64,000 nucleotides of DNA from a virus: positions 18,157-82,156 of IMG/VR virus record IMGVR_UViG_3300031539_000009. One strand, given 5' to 3'. A model generated the notes under the pieces. It was not told the origin of the DNA. It did not search any database and worked only from the letters and a program-made list of their open reading frames with translations. This document shows positions 1-8,295 of the stretch, piece after piece. The position numbers and the translations under genes were made by a program. Within the stretch, counting starts at the first letter, position 1. Every line of letters starts with the position of its first letter.

Positions 1-243
1 CACCCTTTCCTTGAGCTTTCCGTGCGCTCTGAAAATAATCGTGCGATATGGTTTGCACTGTACTTTTTCGCCGGTCATCGGGTTGAGCGCCACTCGCTGC
101 TTGACCGACTTGATTCTGAAAGTGCCGAACCCCATCACCTTCACCTCACCGCCGTTGTCACAAATTTCGACGATGGCATCAAATACTTTATCCACATCCT
201 GCAAGCTCAACCCGCTTTTTTCTGCCACAGCCGCCCTTGACAT
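1..243 (-). CDS. HU/IHF-family DNA-binding protein, 3' part cut by window edge
   Basis: The first 81 codons of an open frame run from an ATG at 243 off the left edge. The translation has the HU/IHF layout: an N-terminal helical pair, then VKVMGFGTFRIK, then ALNPMTGEKV and PYRTIIFRAHGKLKE, matching the conserved GFGTF, NPxTGE and F.AGK.LK motifs of the family. HU proteins bend and coat DNA as dimers. A strong GGAGGT site lies about 8 bases before the ATG. It follows the polymerase gene by 53 bases and is probably the next gene of that operon, suggesting a role in compacting or replicating phage DNA. The C-terminal end is not in the window. Confidence 0.88.
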   Translation of the reverse strand, partial: MSRAAVAEKSGLSLQDVDKVFDAIVEICDNGGEVKVMGFGTFRIKSVKQRVALNPMTGEKVQCKPYRTIIFRAHGKLKERV

Positions 244-296
244 TTCTTATACCTCCATATGCTTATTTATTCCCCCTTTCGCCCCATTCCAATGAC

Positions 297-3200
297 TTAA
301 AAAGCCCGCCCGACATGGACCACGGCCTGTACGATATATGACTGTTTGTACTTGTCGCTTTTTTGTTTCTCAACTTGCATTATCACAATATCACCAGTGG
401 TCAACTTATCTTGATTTGGCTCATACAAATCGTTGAAGCAGAGCAACGAACCTACTGCGCCGCCGCCCGGACCCGTCAAGGTCAGAAAAGCCATCATGCC
501 ATTCTTGGCCTCATGCCGCTTGCAATCGGTCACCATTCCATATATCAACGCCTCAGCCCCGTGTGCTGTTTTGGCCAGCCGCTTGAACGGATTTGCCTTG
601 ACCAGTTTTTCACCTTTTTCCTTCCATTCCTCCACCAGCTGATCCCTTTCAGACGGTCCCAAATGTATGGCATCCCTGGCTTCCCTTTCCCCTTCCGACA
701 CCATCAAATCAACAGCAATGCGACTGTAACGCTCCAATGGGTCCTCAAAAAAGTACATCTCATATGGATTCAGGCCTGACCGCTCTGGCTTTCCTTCCGC
801 CGTCGCCGTCGCAATCTTGTTCTCAACATCGTCCAGATCAGCCATGAACTGTACACGCATCGTCTTGGACTTAGCAAACAACGACACCTTCATGGCCACG
901 CACGTCCCGATTCCCTTTTCAATAATGGGCCTGAACTCATCGAACTTATCAATGTCCAGCTTAATCCTCCAATGGACATGCGTCTCATCCTGGACGTTGA
1001 AATTGCTGTACCTCTTTTTCCAACCAATCCGGTCCTTTTCCGCCTGATCCGGCTCTGTGGTGTGGAAGTCACCGACCTGGTTGAAGCGGACATCGATGAT
1101 TTGCCCTCTGATGAACGCATCGCCACCATCCCAAGGCAATTGATCCAATGGGCTGAATTTGATGTGCGGACCGAACTGATCCAACAGGTCATCGTACAAC
1201 TCAACCGGATGCTTGTCCATTGGAAGCGGGCACACATCTATCGACATGCGCACCAGCATCTCTGGTGTGAAATCTTCTTCACTGGCCGACTGGGCCAGCA
1301 CCTTATCAACGCTGTCATATTCGTGTTTGTCGCAGTACTTCAGAAGTGTCTCGACATTCTCCAAAAAAAACTTGACGTTGGGAATCAAACCGGTGAACGC
1401 CCCGGCCTTGACTAACATCTCAACGGACCGCTTGTTCACATATGACTTTCCCACCCGCTTCCTGAAATTGCCGAATGAGGTGAACTCGCCATCCTTGTCC
1501 CGCTCCAACTCAATTTTTTCGATTCCCTTATTGGTCACCCACTTGATCTTATTCAAAGCAAATATGATCCGGCTCTTGCTATCTATCCTGAAGTGTTTGT
1601 TGCTGTGATTAATGTGGGGTTTGATAATCTCCACCCCCAGCCTTTCCGCTTCCTGTATAGTCCTGGCCGCTGTTTCTGAATCAGGCTCATGCTTGAGTAA
1701 AGCCCACATGAATTCCACAGGATAGTACACTTTGAGCCACATCTCCCAATAAGCAATGGCCGCATATGCGACTGCGTGCGATTTGTTAAAGCCATATGAA
1801 CCAAAGAATACAATGGAGTCAAACAGCTTCGCCGCCTTTCCCTTTTCCATCCCGATCTTGGCCGCCCCCTCCATGAATCGGTCCTTTTCCTTGGTTATGA
1901 CTTCCACGCCCGCCTTTTTGGCAATATCCTTCCTGAGTGAGTCAGCCGTTCCAGGCTCATATCCGCCGATCTGCTTAAAAATCTGAATGACCTGCTCCTG
2001 GTACACGATGACGCCATATGTCGGCCCGGTAATGGCATCATATGCTGGGTGTATTTTTTCCCACTTCGCCCCGTTTTTGCGCTCCACATACTTGGTCGCC
2101 AGACCGGACCTTGCTGTGCCCGGCCTGTTCAACGCATTCATGGCGGCCACGTCCTCAAATGAGTCAAATGTAATCGCTTCAGCCAGGTTGAACATCGATG
2201 TCGTGTCATACTGGAATATCCCAGCAAACTGTCTGTCTGTGAACGATTTGAACACCTTGTCATCGTCCATCGGCATCCCTTCCAGATCAATTTCCTTCCC
2301 GTGTCGCCGCTTAATTTCACCCAGACAGTCCCCGACCACGGACAGGTTGCGCAACCCCAAAACATCCAACTTGAGCAACCCAAAATCTGTGCACCCCCAA
2401 AAATCCACTGCTGTACAGGGTGTGACCGCCTTGTCTGTTTTCTGTACCTCCATCGGAACAATGGTGGACAGTTTCCTGGGTCCAATCACAACCCCGGCTG
2501 CGTGGACCCCTTTCTGGCGTGCCTGTCCTTCCAAAGACATCACCAGTGGCAATATTTCAGGGTGTCTGGCGTTAAACTCCTGGCACACCTTAAACTCTTT
2601 GAATGAATCCTGAACGGTCTGGCTGGCCCGCTCATCGCCGGATGACCTCTCAACAATGCTGTTGGTGACCTGCGCCACCTCATTCATGTGTATTTTATGG
2701 ACCCTGGAGACATCCCTCAGACATTGCTTCCCTTTCAATGTTCCCACGGTCCCGATCAATGAAGTGTTTTCCGCCCCATACCTATCAATCAAATAATCAA
2801 TGACTTCTTGGCGCCGAACGTCCTCAAAATCCATATCAATATCAGGCATGTCTATCCGGCCCGGACTCATGAACCTTTCAAACAACAATTCATGCTCCAC
2901 CGGGTCAACCGATGTGATGCCCAACAAGAATGACACCAAACATCCCGCCGCCGAACCACGACCAGGACCAACTACCATTTCCTGTTTCCGCACCCACTTG
3001 TAAAGATCATGGACAATCAGGAAATATCGCTCAAACTTGCTTCCCAAAATTGCCCTCATTTCCATTGACACCCGCTCTGAATATATCCTGATGGCATCCT
3101 CATAGCTGATGTGACGATTCCTGGCCAGTCGCCTGGCACGCTCTGGCACGTTGCGCCACGCCCAGCCATCCTTACACAACTGAAATATGTATTGCTTTTC

Positions 3201-4190
3201 CGTCAATCCGGCTGGCACCTCAACGTCCGGCAGAATACAGGCGAACTTGTCCAGCTTTAAGTCCACATTACAACGCTCAGATAGTTGGACGGAATTGTCC
3301 ATCATCTCGAACATGTCACCCTTTTCTATCCACGGGTGATATCTGCGGACTGCCCCCATCATTTCCTTGGGAGTGCGAAACCAAAAATCATGGGTGTCAA
3401 ATTTGAAACGATTGGGGTCATCTAAGGTCTGTTTGAATTGAAGGCACATCAGGACTTCTTGCTGCAACCAATCATCCGGCCTGAGATAATGAACATCATT
3501 GGTCAGGATGGGCTTGAACCCGAACTGCTTGGCCATTTTCAAGATATACTGATTGGACTCATCCTGGCCATCTATTTCGTTGGGCATCACCTCGCCATAC
3601 ACTCGATCAGGCCCAAAAATATCCAACAACTTTTTCAGGTGCCTGGCCGCTTTCCGGTGATCGCCCTCCAGGAATGGCTTGCTGAGTATTCCGCCAACGC
3701 ACGCCGTCCCGACCATTATGCCCTCTTGATGCTTTTCCAAAACTTCCCAATCAACTCTGGGCCTATTGCGATACAAGCCAGTGAGCCAACCTTCCGATGT
3801 CAGCTGGAATAGATTGCTCAATCCTGTTTCGTTCATGGCCCAAGCGCACAAATGCCATGTCTCGCTGATTCCCAATTCCCTTTCCCTGTCCTTCACCCAC
3901 TTGCGCCGCTGCCCTGAAGGAATGTCTTGCGCCAACGCTTTTTCCTCTTCAGGCAACGCTGTCTTGCGCCGGTCGCCGGTGACATACAGTTCACAACCAT
4001 AAACCGGCTTCACGCCCGCCCCTTTGGCTGCCTTGTGGAACCTGTAAACACCACGCATTGATCCGTGGTCGGTCATCGCCACCCTTTCGTGACCAGCTTC
4101 TTTGGCCCGCTCCATAAGATCGGTGACCCGGCCCACACCGTCTAACAGGCTGAACTCGGTGTGTAGGTGGGCATGGAAGTGATATGGCAT
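297..4190 (-). CDS. dnaE: DNA polymerase III alpha subunit (DnaE-type replicative polymerase)
   Basis: A 1297-residue C-family DNA polymerase, near the usual bacterial DnaE length. The N-terminus is a PHP domain (residues about 3-70, with HAHLHTEFS and MTDHGS). The polymerase core carries GPGRGSAAG at 408-416 and the catalytic PDIDMDF at 449-455, so D450 and D452 correspond to the metal-binding aspartates of E. coli DnaE. A KLDVLGLRNL segment supplies the expected third aspartate. Helix-hairpin-helix and OB-like C-terminal parts follow. It should extend DNA primers for the phage. The start is preceded by GAGAGG. It lies last but one in the operon with nucleotide-altering enzymes, so it may be adapted to unusual dNTPs (inference). 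Confidence 0.95.
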   Translation of the reverse strand: MPYHFHAHLHTEFSLLDGVGRVTDLMERAKEAGHERVAMTDHGSMRGVYRFHKAAKGAGVKPVYGCELYVTGDRRKTALPEEEKALAQDIPSGQRRKWVKDRERELGISETWHLCAWAMNETGLSNLFQLTSEGWLTGLYRNRPRVDWEVLEKHQEGIMVGTACVGGILSKPFLEGDHRKAARHLKKLLDIFGPDRVYGEVMPNEIDGQDESNQYILKMAKQFGFKPILTNDVHYLRPDDWLQQEVLMCLQFKQTLDDPNRFKFDTHDFWFRTPKEMMGAVRRYHPWIEKGDMFEMMDNSVQLSERCNVDLKLDKFACILPDVEVPAGLTEKQYIFQLCKDGWAWRNVPERARRLARNRHISYEDAIRIYSERVSMEMRAILGSKFERYFLIVHDLYKWVRKQEMVVGPGRGSAAGCLVSFLLGITSVDPVEHELLFERFMSPGRIDMPDIDMDFEDVRRQEVIDYLIDRYGAENTSLIGTVGTLKGKQCLRDVSRVHKIHMNEVAQVTNSIVERSSGDERASQTVQDSFKEFKVCQEFNARHPEILPLVMSLEGQARQKGVHAAGVVIGPRKLSTIVPMEVQKTDKAVTPCTAVDFWGCTDFGLLKLDVLGLRNLSVVGDCLGEIKRRHGKEIDLEGMPMDDDKVFKSFTDRQFAGIFQYDTTSMFNLAEAITFDSFEDVAAMNALNRPGTARSGLATKYVERKNGAKWEKIHPAYDAITGPTYGVIVYQEQVIQIFKQIGGYEPGTADSLRKDIAKKAGVEVITKEKDRFMEGAAKIGMEKGKAAKLFDSIVFFGSYGFNKSHAVAYAAIAYWEMWLKVYYPVEFMWALLKHEPDSETAARTIQEAERLGVEIIKPHINHSNKHFRIDSKSRIIFALNKIKWVTNKGIEKIELERDKDGEFTSFGNFRKRVGKSYVNKRSVEMLVKAGAFTGLIPNVKFFLENVETLLKYCDKHEYDSVDKVLAQSASEEDFTPEMLVRMSIDVCPLPMDKHPVELYDDLLDQFGPHIKFSPLDQLPWDGGDAFIRGQIIDVRFNQVGDFHTTEPDQAEKDRIGWKKRYSNFNVQDETHVHWRIKLDIDKFDEFRPIIEKGIGTCVAMKVSLFAKSKTMRVQFMADLDDVENKIATATAEGKPERSGLNPYEMYFFEDPLERYSRIAVDLMVSEGEREARDAIHLGPSERDQLVEEWKEKGEKLVKANPFKRLAKTAHGAEALIYGMVTDCKRHEAKNGMMAFLTLTGPGGGAVGSLLCFNDLYEPNQDKLTTGDIVIMQVEKQKSDKYKQSYIVQAVVHVGRAF

Positions 4191-4193
4191 TTT

Positions 4194-4676
4194 TTACCTC
4201 TCATCATTGGGCAATCTCGGAAAGTATTTCAAAACGTCCTTGAACGCTTTCAGACTATGGCCAAACAACTTAACTGATTGCCCCAGTTTCTGGGCTGCTT
4301 GGACGTCAAATGGGGTGAACAACGCATCCCTGATTTCAGTGTCCGTGAACCCATTTTCTGCATGTTTGTTTATATGGAATCCGATGACCTCTTTCAACTC
4401 AGCTGGATACGCACCATGAAGAATGTATATCAAATAGTTGATCCCCTCAGCCGTCCTGGCCAGGCGTGATACCAGCTTCCCCTTGTGCGGACCGAACTTC
4501 AACCTGGCATCCGGCAGACCGCCATCGTGCGGCAGAATAACTGTGTGCTGGTCGTGAAGATCAGCCTCAACCTGCGTTGCTTCCTGTTCCGCTTCCGTCT
4601 CAATCGTGGGCGCAATTCCATCCTGGGAATTCCCGCCCCTTTGAAACATTTCCCTGATTTTGTCTTTTGTGCTCAT
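4194..4676 (-). CDS. Small protein with an ExoX C-terminal/DUF3820-like motif
   Basis: 160 residues of unknown function. The middle holds LKFGPHKGKLVSRLA followed by a conserved-looking NYLIYILHG segment, similar to the short fGKYKGk...YL.Wl module found at the C-terminus of exodeoxyribonuclease X and in DUF3820 proteins; the resemblance is by eye. The N-terminal 45 residues are acidic and Q/E-rich. I chose ATG 4676 (MSTKDK), which has AGAGG about 8 bases upstream and overlaps the end of the kinase gene by 77 bases; an in-frame ATG at 4694 is less likely. A related motif occurs in the protein at 11275-11976. It stops 3 bases before the polymerase start. Confidence 0.6.
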   Translation of the reverse strand: MSTKDKIREMFQRGGNSQDGIAPTIETEAEQEATQVEADLHDQHTVILPHDGGLPDARLKFGPHKGKLVSRLARTAEGINYLIYILHGAYPAELKEVIGFHINKHAENGFTDTEIRDALFTPFDVQAAQKLGQSVKLFGHSLKAFKDVLKYFPRLPNDER

Positions 4677-5235
4677 CAATGAACCTCTTGGCAACCTCCA
4701 AAGTCACTGTTGGCCCATACCCGCTGGTGTCAATGCTCAACTTTGGAATTCGATTAACCATGCCACATGTCCGATCTAATTGGGTGGCCACATGCCACCA
4801 ATCTTTTTCATCCTCCAACGGGAATTTTTCATGCTTGCAACGCTTCTTTGAATCCTCATAGCAACAGCCCAAATACAAGTACACGACCGGACCGCCGCCC
4901 TGCAAAAGACTTTCCTGCCAAACATCCATCCACGACTTTATCCGTGGATCATTTTCATCAAATTCACCGTACAACGAACCATAAGCAATCGCTGAGGGCA
5001 AGGACCGATCCAAAATCACATTCCTTCCAACCTGCCCCAGCACCTCTGCCACGAGAACATCCTCAATGTAACTATTCACAGGAATGCCAATTTGGCGCAT
5101 CCCTTCCACAATCTCGTTGAAATTCCGTCCGGCCCGCCGGAATGATCGGAACACAGGCCAACGTGTCCGCCTTTCCAGCTGCTCGCAAAGACTTGTCTTG
5201 CCCGATCCATTGATGCCCTCAGCAATTACTATCAT
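4600..5235 (-). CDS. P-loop nucleotide kinase, thymidylate-kinase-like
   Basis: 211 residues. A Walker A motif GINGSGKTS is at residues 7-15, and NVILDRSLPSAIAYGSLYGE supplies the DR.-type lid/substrate motif of thymidylate and deoxynucleoside kinases. The fold should transfer a phosphate from ATP to a nucleotide or nucleoside. The natural substrate cannot be read from sequence. In this operon it could be dTMP, dUMP, a 5-substituted dUMP, or (as in some hypermodifying phages) a hydroxymethyl group on DNA. The C-terminal 26 residues overlap the next gene. Start ATG 5235 has GGGGGAAG upstream. Family confidence is good and substrate confidence is low. Confidence 0.82.
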   Translation of the reverse strand: MIVIAEGINGSGKTSLCEQLERRTRWPVFRSFRRAGRNFNEIVEGMRQIGIPVNSYIEDVLVAEVLGQVGRNVILDRSLPSAIAYGSLYGEFDENDPRIKSWMDVWQESLLQGGGPVVYLYLGCCYEDSKKRCKHEKFPLEDEKDWWHVATQLDRTCGMVNRIPKLSIDTSGYGPTVTLEVAKRFIDEHKRQNQGNVSKGREFPGWNCAHD

Positions 5236-5248
5236 GGCCGCTTCCCCC

Positions 5249-6436
5249 TTATTTCAGGAAGCTGTTGTGGGTGTCCAGGATTGCTTTCAGGCCATCCTGC
5301 AACTCCAACGGTGATATGTTGAGCGGTGGGGTGATCTTGATCTGTCCCTTTGGTCTGAACGTGGCGATGAGCAGACCGAACTCCCTGGCCCGCTCTGCGA
5401 ACTGATAACCATCATATCCAAAGCTGTCGAACCTTGGCAAAATTCCCCAGTGGACTCCCACGCCATCGATGGTCTCAATCCAATCCTGGGCTGTGAAAAA
5501 ATCCTCCATGATTTTGCTTGTGTCTCGAATGTGCTGCAGCCCGCCGTCCTCAAGCCAATCCAATAAAATCAAATTGGCCTCACAAACAAACGGACCGCCG
5601 CCGAATGTGGTGTAATGCGTCCTGGGCGCCAACGTCCCGGAACACTTGGGAGTGGCCAAACAAGCTGACATCGGATAACCCAACGCAATTCCTTTTCCCA
5701 AGGTCAAAACATCAGGTTGAATCCCAAAATATTCCCCGGCTGTGTACGTCCCGGTCCTGCCCATCCCCACCTGGACCTCATCGAATATGAGCAAGATGTC
5801 ATGGGTGTCGCAGAATTCACGGACCTCTTTCAACAGCCCTTCCCGATGCAGACGAACCTCATTGTTGCCCGATATGGGCGACATGAAAATGGCAGCCACG
5901 TCACCAGGCACCAGGTCGCTCAATTCCTTGAAGAATGTGAACCCGGTTGGCATCGGTCCAAATCCTTCTTTGTGATATGGTGAATCCCTGGAATCCGTCG
6001 CCGCCAAAGACCAACCGGTGCGACCTGCAAACTGCCCCTCAATCGAAGCAATTATGCACTTGTCATTCCCTTTGTCGTGCTGATATTTGCGGGCCAGCTT
6101 GATGGCTGTCTCGTTGGCTTCCGTCCCGGAATTAGCAAAAAACACCTTGTCCATTCCCGTGACTCGGCACAACCTTTCTGCGCACTCCCATCTGGTAGGG
6201 TGCGGCAGCATGTCTGCCAGCTGGTGCGGCTTTCCGGCTTCAAGGAAATTGGTCAGCCGATTTATGACCATCTGATTGCCATACCCCAACGATATTGTCC
6301 CGACATCAGCGCACATGTCAATGAATTCATGGCCATCCTCTGTGTATAGTTTGGCCCCTTCCCCGCCACCGATCACCAATGGCAACCGATTTATGGTGGG
6401 CATCAGGTGCCCGTCCATTTGCCTTTCATCCATCAT
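5249..6436 (-). CDS. Class III PLP-dependent aminotransferase (acetylornithine/ornithine aminotransferase-like)
   Basis: 395 residues, normal for the family. Visible motifs, numbered from the ATG at 6436: NSGTEANE near 102-109, FDEVQVGMGRTG near 218-229, the Schiff-base lysine in LTLGKGIALGYP near 248, and THYTTFGGGPF near 273-283. Two deviations stand out: FGGGP replaces the usual FGGNP, and SPISGNNE replaces the E-P-x-x-G motif. It should move an amino group between an amine/amino acid and a keto acid or aldehyde. The start overlaps the ThyX-like stop as ATGA, with GGGGGTG upstream. A phage gains little from ornithine metabolism alone, so a role in building an aminated base is plausible (inference). 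Confidence 0.9.
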   Translation of the reverse strand: MMDERQMDGHLMPTINRLPLVIGGGEGAKLYTEDGHEFIDMCADVGTISLGYGNQMVINRLTNFLEAGKPHQLADMLPHPTRWECAERLCRVTGMDKVFFANSGTEANETAIKLARKYQHDKGNDKCIIASIEGQFAGRTGWSLAATDSRDSPYHKEGFGPMPTGFTFFKELSDLVPGDVAAIFMSPISGNNEVRLHREGLLKEVREFCDTHDILLIFDEVQVGMGRTGTYTAGEYFGIQPDVLTLGKGIALGYPMSACLATPKCSGTLAPRTHYTTFGGGPFVCEANLILLDWLEDGGLQHIRDTSKIMEDFFTAQDWIETIDGVGVHWGILPRFDSFGYDGYQFAERAREFGLLIATFRPKGQIKITPPLNISPLELQDGLKAILDTHNSFLK

Positions 6437-7380
6437 CTCACTTTCACCCCCGTCCAAGGATCACGCCCCCAATATTCACGATATTCACCCACACGCTGCT
6501 TGCCCATGGGGTTGTAATCCCGCTCCACTTCAGCCGGATCAAGACCGGCCACCAATTTGGCGTACATCGGGCAAACTGGCAAAGCATCCTCACCCGTCAC
6601 ACGCCTTTCATTTTCGTGCTCGAATTTGCAGCCGCCGAACTCTTCATTGCAGATGCACGGTGGCGTGGCCATTTCTGAGAATATCGGGTGAACCTTGGTG
6701 GCGCACTCTTTGATCATCCCCCGGATAACCGGCCCCCACAACCCCAGCTGAAGTATCCAACACGACCTTTTGCCCACGATATGGAGCATGCTGTTGACGT
6801 TCATCGTCCAACTGATCCGGTGCTGCGCCCCCAACGGAATCAGGTCACGGGCATCTTCCATAGGCACGCCCGCTTCCACCAGCCTGTTGTACATATCCTG
6901 AATCCTCTTCATGGTGTCGCCATATTCACGATACAGGTCAGGCCTGGTCTTGCCTAACTGGCGGATGGTGTTGGCCTTGCGATACATTCCCTGGTCTGCG
7001 AACGTCCCCATGTTCTGAATCCGCATCGACTGGCTCCAATAGCTGGAACTGACCAAATCAGGAATGAGGTCAACTCCGATGCGGTCATCATGCTTGTGCC
7101 CGACTCGGTGACGGACCGCTTGCTCACGCCAACTGACGCTCACGCCCTCCATCATGAAGTTGAAATAAATGGACTCACTGACCGGAATGTTCTGGGCCAC
7201 GACCTTCCTGAACAATTCCAGCAACCCATCGTCACCCATGGGGTCATCCGGGTCACGCTTCCCGGCCTTCACTTCATCCACCGTCAACAGCGGATTTTCA
7301 GACTTGCTTGCCCACCAGATTATGTACAGTGTCTCCAGCGGGTCATTTGTGTTACTGATCAATCTCACCCTTGGTTCCAT
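6433..7380 (-). CDS. Divergent ThyX-like flavin-dependent thymidylate synthase homologue
   Basis: 315 residues. The overall ThyX plan is visible: EGVSVSWREQAVRHR ending in the diagnostic RHR at 90-92, then SSYWSQSMRI at 112-121 where canonical ThyX has SxNExSxRY, then DARDLIPLGAQHRISWTMN with VNSMLH at 195-200, matching the nucleotide-binding NARSL.HF region. The RHR and serine motifs are separated by about 20 residues instead of being adjacent, and the upstream H.S..EH motif reads VSESIYF. The C-terminus adds Cys at 226, 242, 244, 251 and 270, absent from ordinary ThyX. It may methylate dUMP, or use the flavin/folate chemistry to put another one-carbon group on C5. Start has GGAGGT upstream. 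Confidence 0.8.
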   Translation of the reverse strand: MEPRVRLISNTNDPLETLYIIWWASKSENPLLTVDEVKAGKRDPDDPMGDDGLLELFRKVVAQNIPVSESIYFNFMMEGVSVSWREQAVRHRVGHKHDDRIGVDLIPDLVSSSYWSQSMRIQNMGTFADQGMYRKANTIRQLGKTRPDLYREYGDTMKRIQDMYNRLVEAGVPMEDARDLIPLGAQHRISWTMNVNSMLHIVGKRSCWILQLGLWGPVIRGMIKECATKVHPIFSEMATPPCICNEEFGGCKFEHENERRVTGEDALPVCPMYAKLVAGLDPAEVERDYNPMGKQRVGEYREYWGRDPWTGVKVR

Positions 7381-7401
7381 TTTGATACCTCCATTTGATT
7401 A

Positions 7402-8295
7402 TTACAGGCCAAGCCTGTTCAAGACTTCGCCCCAGTTTGTGACCGGCTCCAAACAATCGTGCGGTGCTAAATTGTCTGAAATCGGACTCTTGAAATACAA
7501 CACCTTTATTCCGTCCCCGGCCAAGTCCAACGCATGCTTTGGGTCATCCTCGATGAATCCCACGACCTTAGCAGGGTGGATGTTTTCCCAGACTGCCCCG
7601 GACTTGTCCCTGGACCACAGCACCTGATCCGGCTTGATCCCATGTTTGTCCAACCAGAAGTGGGTGTCTGTGGCAATCCTGCGCACTTTCCAATATGGCC
7701 TGGCCGTTATCACCACCAACTTGTTTCCTGCCTCTTTGATGGCTCGGAGTGCTCCAACCGCCCCGTCAATCAGCCCTGTTTCTCTGAATCGCCCCTCTTG
7801 ATAAAATGCCATCACAGCCACTTCCCGATCTGCCTGGGACAACTCTTTGTATCCTTTTCCGGCCCGTCCCAAACAAAACATGTCAAATTGGGCAAAAAAA
7901 TCGGCCACCACTCCATCCAGGTCAGTGACCACAACCGGTGTCGATTCCTTCAACTCCATCAATTCAGCTTGCCAACGCTGATCGACCAGGTTTGACTTCT
8001 CAAAAAATGCCATCAAGAATTGCTTGTGGGTGATCCCTATGGCCTGGGCAATCGCCATGGTGTATTTGAACACGTCTGCGCACTGGTCCAAGGCATTCCC
8101 ATCGATGTCCGGGCACGCCTTCAATTGATGGTGTTTCGGTATCAATTCCCGCTTCAATTCAGTGACCTCTTCAAACAGGCCCAAAAGCAGGTCGGATAGC
8201 AGCCTGTGCCGCTCTGCTTCCGTCATGGAATCCGGGTTGATCCCTAACTTTTTTTGTTGCTCCGCTTGCCTTGCCCAAACTTTACCAAATTCCAT
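7402..8295 (-). CDS. Fusion of all-alpha dUTPase/MazG-like NTP pyrophosphohydrolase and HAD 5'-nucleotidase
   Basis: 297 residues from ATG 8295, which has GGAAGGTGG upstream; an earlier in-frame ATG at 8367 would lie deep inside the previous gene. The N-terminal half has the EE..E pattern at 42-46 and DQCAD at 70-74 of all-alpha NTP pyrophosphatases. The C-terminal half is a HAD domain of the deoxyribonucleotidase (NT5C) type: VVVTDLDGVVADF with the nucleophile near D125, VVITARP as motif II and GFIEDDP as the acidic motif. Together they could turn a dNTP into a dNMP and then a nucleoside, shaping the pyrimidine pool (e.g. removing dUTP or dTTP). Substrates are inferred. Overlaps the upstream gene by 14 bases. 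Confidence 0.82.
   Translation of the reverse strand: MEFGKVWARQAEQQKKLGINPDSMTEAERHRLLSDLLLGLFEEVTELKRELIPKHHQLKACPDIDGNALDQCADVFKYTMAIAQAIGITHKQFLMAFFEKSNLVDQRWQAELMELKESTPVVVTDLDGVVADFFAQFDMFCLGRAGKGYKELSQADREVAVMAFYQEGRFRETGLIDGAVGALRAIKEAGNKLVVITARPYWKVRRIATDTHFWLDKHGIKPDQVLWSRDKSGAVWENIHPAKVVGFIEDDPKHALDLAGDGIKVLYFKSPISDNLAPHDCLEPVTNWGEVLNRLGL

Noticed and set aside
5249-6436. Glutamate-1-semialdehyde aminomutase
   Set aside because: The motif set and the THxxTFGG element fit acetylornithine/ornithine aminotransferases better than aminomutases.
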